Origin: JBAVQS01 sp049694275
Lineage (GTDB): Bacteria; Chloroflexota; Anaerolineae; UBA4142; SHND01
DNA: 64,000 bases
Direction of reading: 5' to 3'
Assembly: GCA_049694275.1 (NCBI GenBank)
Contig: JBAVQS010000198.1
Location: forward strand, 1 to 64,000
Positions 58,064 through 64,000 of this stretch are shown here, one piece after another. The number at the start of each line of letters is the position of its first letter. The first letter of the stretch is position 1. The notes beneath the pieces are model-generated. The model ran no database searches, had not been told where the DNA came from, and saw only the letters and a program-made list of their open reading frames with translations. The translations under genes were made by a program, and so were the position numbers.

Positions 58064-58958
58064 CCTATCATCTGAGTTGGAGGCGCGGCTCGTGCGCCAA
58101 GAGCTGCTGGCGCGACACACGACGTTTCGGATCGGCGGCCCGGCCGACCTGTTTTTGCGGATTGATACGCGCGCAGACCTGATCCAGGCAGTTCGCGCTG
58201 CGCGGGCGGCCGGGCTGGATTTCTTTATTCTGGGTAATGGCTCTAACATTCTTGTCGCCGATGCGGGCATACGGGGGCTCGTCATTGAGAACCATGCAGA
58301 TGGGTATGGGACGCGCATGGAGAATGGTTGCCTGGTGCTAACAACCGAAAGCGGGGGAACGCTCCCTGGTCTCGCGAATCGAATGGCGCGGCAGGGCTGG
58401 TCAGGGCTGGAATGGGCGATTGGCGTTCCCTCGACGATCGGCGCGGCGGTGGTTGGAAATGCTGGGGCGCATGGCGGATCGGTTGCGGATAATCTGCAGT
58501 GTGCTGAGGTGCTGACTCGGCAGGGACAGATCGAATGGTGGCCTAATGCTGCATTCGAGTTCGCCTATCGAAGCAGTCGCTTGAAAAAGAATCCCAGTGA
58601 ATGGGTTGTGCTGCAGGCCGAGTTTGATTTCAAGCGTGATGATCCTGCGGCGTGTATTGCCCGGATGAACAAATATACCGAGCACCGGCGCCGAACCCAG
58701 CCGACGGATCCTAGCGTTGGATCGATGTTCAAAAATCCGCCCGGCGATTATTCAGGGCGTTTGATTGAAGCTGCCGGTTTAAAGGGGACGCGGGTAGGCG
58801 CGGTGGAGGTGTCCCCTGTCCATGCCAATTTCTTTGTGAATCACGGCGGCGCGACAGCGCAGGATATCGTCGCACTGATTGAGCTTGTCCGGGCTCGGGT
58901 CCGAGATCAATTTGGGGTTGAACTGGAGCTCGAGATCCAACTGGTTGGGAATTGGTAG
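58050..58958 (+). CDS. murB: UDP-N-acetylenolpyruvoylglucosamine reductase MurB
   Basis: A 302-residue FAD enzyme reducing the enolpyruvyl group to form UDP-MurNAc. ATG 58050 follows GGGAG at 58033-58037 and overlaps the previous stop by 14 bp. TTFRIGGPADLFLRID, FFILGNGSNILVADAGIRGL and AIGVPSTIGAAVVGNAGAHG are FAD-binding blocks; Ser replaces Gly in the usual GIPGT. FAYRSSRLK follows, and DPSVGSMFKNPPGDYSGRLI carries the catalytic Ser of the type II form. It is normal length for type II MurB. Confidence 0.94.
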   Translation: MHRLDLSSELEARLVRQELLARHTTFRIGGPADLFLRIDTRADLIQAVRAARAAGLDFFILGNGSNILVADAGIRGLVIENHADGYGTRMENGCLVLTTESGGTLPGLANRMARQGWSGLEWAIGVPSTIGAAVVGNAGAHGGSVADNLQCAEVLTRQGQIEWWPNAAFEFAYRSSRLKKNPSEWVVLQAEFDFKRDDPAACIARMNKYTEHRRRTQPTDPSVGSMFKNPPGDYSGRLIEAAGLKGTRVGAVEVSPVHANFFVNHGGATAQDIVALIELVRARVRDQFGVELELEIQLVGNW

Positions 58959-58988
58959 TATTGCTAGAGATTCTTCGGTGACCAACGT

Positions 58989-59004
58989 GCCCCCCCTGTG
59001 GGGC
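58989..59004 (+). promoter_or_regulatory. GC hairpin in the murB-ddl gap
   Basis: GCCCC (58989-58993) and GGGGC (59000-59004) form a 5-bp stem with a 6-base loop, flanked by AACGT on both sides, 80 bases before the ddl start. There is no T-tract, so it is not a full terminator. The GTGGGG in its 3' arm resembles the MraZ box unit. Confidence 0.25.
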
Positions 59005-59082
59005 GGAACGTCTCTGCGAAACGGACTGTTGATGGTGGGAAGGGCAAGGATTGCGATCGGTAACACGGAAAGCGAAATCTCC

Positions 59083-60204
59083 ATGGCAAACAAGATTCGC
59101 GTCGGGCTGGTTTTCGGAGGAAAATCCGGAGAGCATGAAGTGTCATTGGCGTCCGCGCACTCGGTCCTGTCCGCGCTCGACAAGGACAAATACGAGCCCG
59201 TCTTGATCGGCGTGACCAAAGAAGGACGTTGGTTGATGGAGGGAAACCCGCTCAAGCAATTGATGAGCTTGACGCGGTCCCCGCTCCTCAAGGCGGAGAA
59301 TATAGCGGATGGAACACGAAACGGGACTTCGAAAGAGACCATATCGCGGAGTGTTTCGGCGATCTCGGCCGACCGCGTTCTCGATTCCAGTGTGGATGTC
59401 GTGTTCCCTTTGATTCATGGCCCCTACGGTGAAGATGGGACTGTCCAGGGCCTGTTTGAACTAGCGAATATTCCGTATGTAGGGGCTGGGGTGGCGGCCA
59501 GCGCGGTTGGCATGGACAAGGCGCTCATGAAAGCGGTGTTCCAGGCAGCTGGGTTGCCCGTTGCCCACTTTCTCGTTTTTCTGCGGGTGCAATGGGAACA
59601 AGAGCCGGAGGTCACTATTCAAAAAATCGAGCAGGCAATCGGCTATCCCTGTTTTGTCAAGCCGGCCAACCTGGGCTCGAGTGTCGGAGTGACCAAAGCC
59701 CACAATTGGGATGAATTGACGCAGGCGCTGACGACCGCAGCTCAATTTGACCGCAAGATCATTGTCGAGAAGGGGATCATCGGCCGCGAGGTCGAGTGCA
59801 GCGTTCTGGGAAATGACGAGCCGGTAGCCTCGATTCCGGGCGAGATTGTTCCAGGGCATGAATTTTATGACTATGACGCCAAGTACGCGGACGAGTCCGG
59901 AACCCGGTTGCTGATCCCGGCGGAGCTGTCGCCGGAGCAGGTCCGAACGGTGCAAGATTTGGCAATCCGGGCATTCAAGGTAATTGACTGCGCAGGGATG
60001 GCGCGGGTGGATTTTTTTATCCAGTCTAGCGATGGGCAAGTCATTGTCAATGAGATTAATACCATTCCTGGTTTTACGAGCGTCTCGATGTATCCCAAAC
60101 TGTGGGAGGCAAGCGGTCTGGCCTATCCGCGCTTGATTGAGCGCTTGATTGAGCTTGCTCTTGAACGACATCAAGACAAGAATCGCAACCCTATTTCGCG
60201 GTAA
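59083..60204 (+). CDS. ddl: D-alanine--D-alanine ligase
   Basis: A 373-residue ATP-grasp enzyme making D-Ala-D-Ala, the MurF substrate. ATG 59083 gives KIRVGLVFGGKSGEHEVSLA, the expected start. FPLIHGPYGEDGTVQGLFEL, FVKPANLGSSVGVTKAHNW and VNEINTIPGFTSVSMYPKLW are substrate, ATP and metal-binding motifs. Loop residues YDYDAKYADESGTRLLIPAE fit a D-Ala ligase with Tyr at the position that separates it from D-Lac ligases. The N-terminal domain is long, as in Chloroflexota and Gram-positive forms. A 124-bp gap to murB holds a small hairpin. Confidence 0.94.
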   Translation: MANKIRVGLVFGGKSGEHEVSLASAHSVLSALDKDKYEPVLIGVTKEGRWLMEGNPLKQLMSLTRSPLLKAENIADGTRNGTSKETISRSVSAISADRVLDSSVDVVFPLIHGPYGEDGTVQGLFELANIPYVGAGVAASAVGMDKALMKAVFQAAGLPVAHFLVFLRVQWEQEPEVTIQKIEQAIGYPCFVKPANLGSSVGVTKAHNWDELTQALTTAAQFDRKIIVEKGIIGREVECSVLGNDEPVASIPGEIVPGHEFYDYDAKYADESGTRLLIPAELSPEQVRTVQDLAIRAFKVIDCAGMARVDFFIQSSDGQVIVNEINTIPGFTSVSMYPKLWEASGLAYPRLIERLIELALERHQDKNRNPISR

Positions 60205-60295
60205 AAGGTACCCGGCTTTCTGGTCTGTTGTTCGCTCTTATTAGCCGGTTTATTGGGCAATGGCGTGTAGATTCGCCAAACGAGATATTGTGCCA

Positions 60296-61183
60296 ATGGC
60301 AAAACAGGTTACCTCCTCGCGTGACAAAACCCGGCGCCGCCGAAAGGTCGGCGCGCCTGTGCGGGTTATCACTCCCGAGCCGCGCCGCCAAGTGCGCGCT
60401 TCGAGGCGAGCCTATTTTGAGTTGTATGCGCCTCGGCTCACACTCAATCCCTGGAAGAATGCGACCGAGTGGCGGGCCAGCCGCCCCAAATTCTTCGCCG
60501 GGGTCCTTATGGTTGTTCTGGCGATTGCCCTGTTTCAGTTGTTTGGCGTATCAACCTTTTTTGTCGACGGTGTCAATTGGACGGGTAATCGCTATATGAG
60601 CGCCAACGAGTTAACGCAAGCATCGGGCGTTTTGGGCTGGAATATTTTTTTCGTCGACCCGCAAGAAATCCAGGCGAATCTGAAGAAACTGCCCGAAATC
60701 CAGGATGCACGGGTCTCGCTTGCATTGCCGAACACGGTGAATGTACAAGTTACCGAGCGGGCGCCGAGCTTTGTCTGGCAGACGGGTAACGCGACCTATT
60801 GGGTGGATCAAGAGGGGATCGCGTTTCAAGCGCGCGCCAATTTGAATGGCATCATGTGGGTCAAGGACCTTGATAGCATGCCGGTCAAGCTCGGCGCACG
60901 TGTCAATGCCGACGCTTTCAATGCGGCTGTTGGCCTTCACAATGCCTGGCCGGATGGCCCGCAAGCATTTGAATGGTCTGATGCGCACGGCTTGGCTGTT
61001 CGTGACCAGCATGGATGGCTGATCTATTTCGGCCGCGCTATCCAGATGGCGAACAAGCTCACTGAGCTACAGATCATCTCGACTCAAATCGTCAAGGAAA
61101 ACAGAAGCATCACCTTTATCGACCTCGGGAGCGGCCTACCTTACTTTCAGGAAGTGACGGCCCAGGCTACGAAAAAACCGTAA
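60296..61183 (+). CDS. ftsQ: FtsQ/DivIB-type division protein
   Basis: A 295-residue bitopic protein. ATG 60296 gives a strongly basic cytosolic N-terminus (KTRRRRKVGAPVRV). One helix follows at ~65-85 (FFAGVLMVVLAIALFQLFGV) and then a POTRA domain (VDGVNWTGNRYMSANELTQA, WNIFFVDPQEIQANLKKLPE, ARVSLALPNTVNVQVTERAP). The beta domain ends with GSGLPYFQEV. FtsQ recruits FtsL and FtsI at the septum. An upstream in-frame ATG at 60260 exists but adds only a short, non-typical stretch. Position before ftsA is canonical. Confidence 0.9.
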   Translation: MAKQVTSSRDKTRRRRKVGAPVRVITPEPRRQVRASRRAYFELYAPRLTLNPWKNATEWRASRPKFFAGVLMVVLAIALFQLFGVSTFFVDGVNWTGNRYMSANELTQASGVLGWNIFFVDPQEIQANLKKLPEIQDARVSLALPNTVNVQVTERAPSFVWQTGNATYWVDQEGIAFQARANLNGIMWVKDLDSMPVKLGARVNADAFNAAVGLHNAWPDGPQAFEWSDAHGLAVRDQHGWLIYFGRAIQMANKLTELQIISTQIVKENRSITFIDLGSGLPYFQEVTAQATKKP

Positions 61184-61212
61184 TTCATTAGTTGTCATTC
61201 ATGGGGGGTGTC

Positions 61213-62475
61213 ATGGGAGTTCCAATAGCAGCTTTGGATATCGGGACGACAAAAACATGTGCGCTGATTGGTGAAGTTGCCGAGAATGGCAAGTTGCGTA
61301 TTCTGGGTGTAGGGATTGCGCCAAGCAATGGCTTGCGCAAGGGAATCGTCGTCGACGTCAAATTGGCGGCTCAGTCCATCGCCGCCGCCGTCGAGCAGGC
61401 TGAGCGTGCGGCTAATATGTCGATTGAGGGCGCTTATGTCGGAATTGCCGGCGCGCATATCTCTTCGACCAACTCGCGCGGTGTCGCAGGAATTCCGCAT
61501 ACCACGCGCGGAGTCACTCAGGATGTGTTGGCCCGCGCGATGGAGGCGGCCGCCGCGATTGCGGTGCCCGAAAATCGCGAGATTATCCATGCCATCCCGC
61601 GCGGTTATACGCTCGATGGGCAAGACGGGGTGCGCGATCCAATCGGGATGATGGGTTTTCGCCTGGAGGTCGAGGCGCACATTGTGACTGGCGCCACCCC
61701 ATCGATTCAAAATCTATACAAAGCGGTAGAGGCGGCAGGGGTCAAAGTTATTTCGCTTGCTCTTGAGCCGATTGCCTCGGGTGAGGCTGTTCTGACTCCT
61801 TCGGAGCGTGAGATGGGGGTCGCGCTGGTCGATATTGGCGGCGGCACAACAGACATTGCTATTTTTATTGATGGCAGCGTCTGGCATACTGTTGTCCTTC
61901 CGCTGGGTGGCCTGCACCTTACGAATGATCTGGCTGTTGGGCTGCGGGCGCCCTTCAATGTGGCCGAAGAAATCAAGATCAAGTACGGCACGGCGTTGGT
62001 GGACGACACTCGCGAGCAAGAGTTGATCGAGCTCGCAGCATTTGGCGAAGAAGATCGCCGGGCTACTTCCCGACGCGATGTTGCCGAAATTCTCTGTGCG
62101 CGCGCCGACGAAATTCTCCAGATGGTGCTGACGGAGATCAAACGTTCAGGCTATGATGGCTTGCTACCGGCTGGTGTTGTTCTATGCGGTGGAGCGGCCC
62201 AACTGGCTGGGATGAAGTCTTTTGCGCGTGGCATTCTGAACCTGCCGGTGCGAATTGGGTCGCCGGAAAACATCGAGGGTTTGACTGATCGTATCTCGAC
62301 CCCCTCCTTTGCGACAAGTGTTGGTCTCGTGCGCTGGGGACTGCGCCAAAATGAGGAGCGGGTGATGGAGGTGGCGCGCGTCGCCGCTCGGGCTGAAACC
62401 ACCGCGCGCGGAAACCTCCTTAGTCCGGTGCTGAATCTGGGAACTTGGCTCAAGCGCGCACTCTTGCCCGAGTAA
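61213..62475 (+). CDS. ftsA: Cell division protein FtsA
   Basis: A 420-residue actin-like ATPase that anchors FtsZ to the membrane. ATG 61213 has GGGGGG (61203-61208) four bases upstream and starts MGVPIAALDIGTTKTCALIG. Other in-frame starts at 61192 and 61201 lie in front of that site. ALVDIGGGTTDIAIFIDGSV is the phosphate 2 loop, and VVLCGGAAQLAGMKSFARGI the adenosine motif. The C-terminal end NLGTWLKRALLPE is the expected amphipathic membrane-targeting helix. It is followed 11 bp later by a small membrane protein gene. Confidence 0.95.
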   Translation: MGVPIAALDIGTTKTCALIGEVAENGKLRILGVGIAPSNGLRKGIVVDVKLAAQSIAAAVEQAERAANMSIEGAYVGIAGAHISSTNSRGVAGIPHTTRGVTQDVLARAMEAAAAIAVPENREIIHAIPRGYTLDGQDGVRDPIGMMGFRLEVEAHIVTGATPSIQNLYKAVEAAGVKVISLALEPIASGEAVLTPSEREMGVALVDIGGGTTDIAIFIDGSVWHTVVLPLGGLHLTNDLAVGLRAPFNVAEEIKIKYGTALVDDTREQELIELAAFGEEDRRATSRRDVAEILCARADEILQMVLTEIKRSGYDGLLPAGVVLCGGAAQLAGMKSFARGILNLPVRIGSPENIEGLTDRISTPSFATSVGLVRWGLRQNEERVMEVARVAARAETTARGNLLSPVLNLGTWLKRALLPE

Positions 62476-62486
62476 GGAGAAGAACC

Positions 62487-62609
62487 ATGCTTCCAGGTGA
62501 ACCGTTGGTTGGCCGTTCGATTATGCTTGGAAAATATGGGGCGGGTCTGCTTTTCCGCCTTGTATTGACGGTTCTCGTCCTCATTCTAGTCGCTCGCATC
62601 GCCGGGTAG
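62487..62609 (+). CDS. 40-residue single-helix membrane microprotein between ftsA and ftsZ
   Basis: A short open frame with an excellent ribosome site: TAAGGAG (62473-62479) overlaps the ftsA stop and lies 7 bases before ATG 62487. The 40-residue product has a polar N-terminus with Gly, Glu, Arg and Lys, then one hydrophobic stretch, LLFRLVLTVLVLILVARIAG, ending at the stop. It would be a single-pass or hairpin membrane peptide made in step with FtsA. The ftsZ promoter starts only after it, so it is transcribed with ftsA rather than from the ftsZ promoter. I know of no described family. A chance frame cannot be fully excluded. Confidence 0.6.
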   Translation: MLPGEPLVGRSIMLGKYGAGLLFRLVLTVLVLILVARIAG

Positions 62610-62680
62610 GGCGCAGCTCTTGAGGATGAACAAATATAAGGCTCTAACAAATCGCGCCTGTGGTTCATATTGAGTCGAGG

Positions 62681-62729
62681 TGGGTATTGACATAGCAAAT
62701 TTCGCGGCTTATAATATTGCAAATACCCA
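62681..62729 (+). promoter_or_regulatory. ftsZ promoter inside an inverted repeat
   Basis: TTGACA (62687-62692), a 17-bp spacer and TATAAT (62710-62715) form a perfect consensus sigma70 promoter with a start near 62722. The inverted repeat TGGGTATT (62681-62688) / AATACCCA (62722-62729) brackets it exactly, overlapping the -35 and the start point. Arm centres are 41 bp apart, close to four helical turns, so a regulator bound to both arms could block polymerase. Confidence 0.7.
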
Positions 62730-62766
62730 CATTTAGTGGCCTGTAGCGGTTTAGTAGCCCTAAATG
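62730..62766 (+). promoter_or_regulatory. Hairpin in the ftsZ 5' leader
   Basis: CATTTAG (62730-62736) pairs with CTAAATG (62760-62766). GGC (62738-62740) and GCC (62757-62759) extend the stem after a one-base bulge. It begins ~8 nt after the predicted transcription start in a ~113-nt leader and may stabilise the mRNA or affect translation. Confidence 0.4.
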
Positions 62767-62834
62767 GCGGGGTTCGCATAACCTTGCCCGATCTGAGTTG
62801 ATTCTAGTGGTTGTCCACGAAAAAGGGAGGTCCC

Positions 62835-63974
62835 ATGGACCAAAATAAAAATTATCACGGAAACAATGGGAGTGCCAAGCGTCCAGAACCGATTTTTGAC
62901 GGGAGCGATAATCTCGCCCACATCAAAGTCATCGGCGTTGGCGGAGGTGGCACCAACGCGGTCAATCGCATGATTGCTGAGGGCCTCAAGGGGGTCGAGT
63001 TCGTTGCCGTCAATACAGATGCCCAGGCGCTGACTCTTTCGCAGGCGCCGAACAAGATCCGCATCGGCGACAAGTTGACGCGCGGTCTCGGCGCAGGCGG
63101 AGACCCCGAACGTGGGACCAAGGCGGCCGAGGAATCATCGGATGATCTACGTGAATCGATTTCCCAGTCGGATATGGTCTTTGTGACGGCTGGAATGGGT
63201 GGTGGCACCGGTTCGGGGGCTGCACCGGTTATTGCCCGCCTGGCGCGCGATGCAGGCGCGTTGACCATCGGCGTCGTCACAAAACCTTTCTCGTTTGAAG
63301 GGAGCAAGCGCAAAAGGGTGGCAGACGAGGCGCTAAACCGGCTCAAGGAAAATGTGGATACGCTCATCATCATTCCCAATGACCGGTTACTCGACATCGT
63401 GGATAAAAAGGCCTCGATGCTGGCTGCTTTTCGTTTGGCGGATGATGTGCTCCGCCAGGGCATTCAGGGCATCAGTGAACTGATTACCGTCCCTGGTTTG
63501 ATCAATCTTGACTTTGCCGATGTGAAAGCGATCATGGGTGAGGGGGGGGCGGCTTTGATGGCGGTTGGGCGCGGGAGCGGTGACAATCGAGCCGTGGCGG
63601 CCGCCGAGATGGCCATCAAATCGCCGTTGCTCGACGTGAGCATTGATGGCGCGCGCGGAGTCTTGTTCAATGTAACCGGTGGTGAAGACCTGTCGTTGCA
63701 TGAGGTCTATGAAGCGGCCGAGATCGTTCGACGTGTTGCCGATCCTGAGGTCAATCTCATCTTTGGCGCAGTGATCGATCCGACCATGAAAGACGAAATT
63801 CGCATCACAGTCATTGCGACCGGATTCCAGGCGGTTGCAAAAAAACAGACCGGTGCGGGTACGGCGACAGGGAATGTGGTGGTCGCACCAGGTAAAAAGA
63901 CGATCGATTTTCCGGTACGCCAGTTCGATCGCGAAGACCTGGATATTCCTGCTTTCCTGCGCAAGCGCGGCTAG
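62835..63974 (+). CDS. ftsZ: Cell division GTPase FtsZ
   Basis: A 379-residue tubulin-like GTPase forming the division ring. ATG 62835 is set by GGGAGG (62825-62830). IKVIGVGGGGTNAVNRMI is the first nucleotide loop, AGMGGGTGSGAAPVIARLAR the tubulin signature (GGGTGSG), and NVDTLIIIPNDRLLDI with LINLDFADVKAIMGEGGAAL the T7 region that supplies the catalytic Asp. A short linker precedes the C-terminal peptide DREDLDIPAFLRKRG, which binds FtsA. The N-terminal ~25 residues are polar and Asn-rich. It is complete, with 26 bp of window left after its stop. Confidence 0.97.
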   Translation: MDQNKNYHGNNGSAKRPEPIFDGSDNLAHIKVIGVGGGGTNAVNRMIAEGLKGVEFVAVNTDAQALTLSQAPNKIRIGDKLTRGLGAGGDPERGTKAAEESSDDLRESISQSDMVFVTAGMGGGTGSGAAPVIARLARDAGALTIGVVTKPFSFEGSKRKRVADEALNRLKENVDTLIIIPNDRLLDIVDKKASMLAAFRLADDVLRQGIQGISELITVPGLINLDFADVKAIMGEGGAALMAVGRGSGDNRAVAAAEMAIKSPLLDVSIDGARGVLFNVTGGEDLSLHEVYEAAEIVRRVADPEVNLIFGAVIDPTMKDEIRITVIATGFQAVAKKQTGAGTATGNVVVAPGKKTIDFPVRQFDREDLDIPAFLRKRG

Positions 63975-64000
63975 ACGAGTAAATCACTCTTGTAGGGCAA

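Noticed and set aside
1..64000. CRISPR arrays, tRNA, rRNA, complete insertion sequences
   Set aside because: I looked for spaced direct repeats, cloverleaf-like regions and transposase motifs; only the short integrase-like remnant at 3799-3978 was found.

Overview
The window reads as a chromosomal segment of a Chloroflexota bacterium, most likely class Anaerolineae. This is inferred, not proven: base composition is moderately GC-rich, GTG and TTG starts are frequent, sigma70-type promoters sit very close to start codons, a very long series of GT-C-type membrane glycosyltransferases is present, and the mraZ-to-ftsZ division and cell-wall cluster carries lineage-specific extra genes. I saw no rRNA, tRNA, CRISPR array or intact insertion sequence.

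Region 1 (1-39446) is a surface-glycan region. Two genes at the left edge run leftward: a GT39-like transferase cut by the window edge, and a Thr/Pro-rich lipoprotein. From 1105 almost everything runs rightward, in chains with 1-4 bp start/stop overlaps. About seventeen polytopic GT-C-like proteins fall into GT39/ArnT-like, GT87 (DUF2029) and PIG-V-like (GT76) groups, plus unclassified relatives. They are accompanied by a polyprenyl-phosphate sugar synthase-like GT2, two GT4 transferases, an asparagine-synthase-type amidotransferase, three SAM methyltransferases and a UPF0104 flippase-like protein. A coherent model is that cytosolic GT4 enzymes and methyltransferases build a lipid-linked glycan, GT2 makes polyprenyl-phosphate sugars, and GT-C enzymes use these outside the membrane. 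Two oddities are embedded here: an alpha-toroid (squalene-cyclase-like) protein coupled to a Tat-exported DUF362 protein, and an orphan dCache sensor domain. One GT-C-like protein ends in a FAM3/ILEI-type domain.

Region 2 (39447-45767) is housekeeping. A bidirectional terminator at 39473-39512 closes the glycan region. Leftward genes encode a zinc-ribbon membrane protein, an AAC(3)-family acetyltransferase and Fmt. Rightward genes encode RecJ, a Nudix hydrolase, a small membrane protein and a DUF167 protein. A leftward coiled-coil/zinc-ribbon protein overlaps the DUF167 gene at its stop codon.

Region 3 (45890-63974) is the dcw cluster: mraZ, rsmH, ftsL, ftsI, murF, mraY, murD, ftsW, murG, murC, an unknown membrane protein, murB, ddl, ftsQ, ftsA, a 40-residue membrane microprotein, ftsZ. 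murE is missing. mraZ has a near-consensus promoter with GTGGGG repeats matching MraZ boxes. ftsZ has its own perfect-consensus promoter inside an inverted repeat. The most promising undescribed items are the ftsA-ftsZ microprotein, the murC-murB membrane protein, the ILEI-domain fusion and the scale of the GT-C array.
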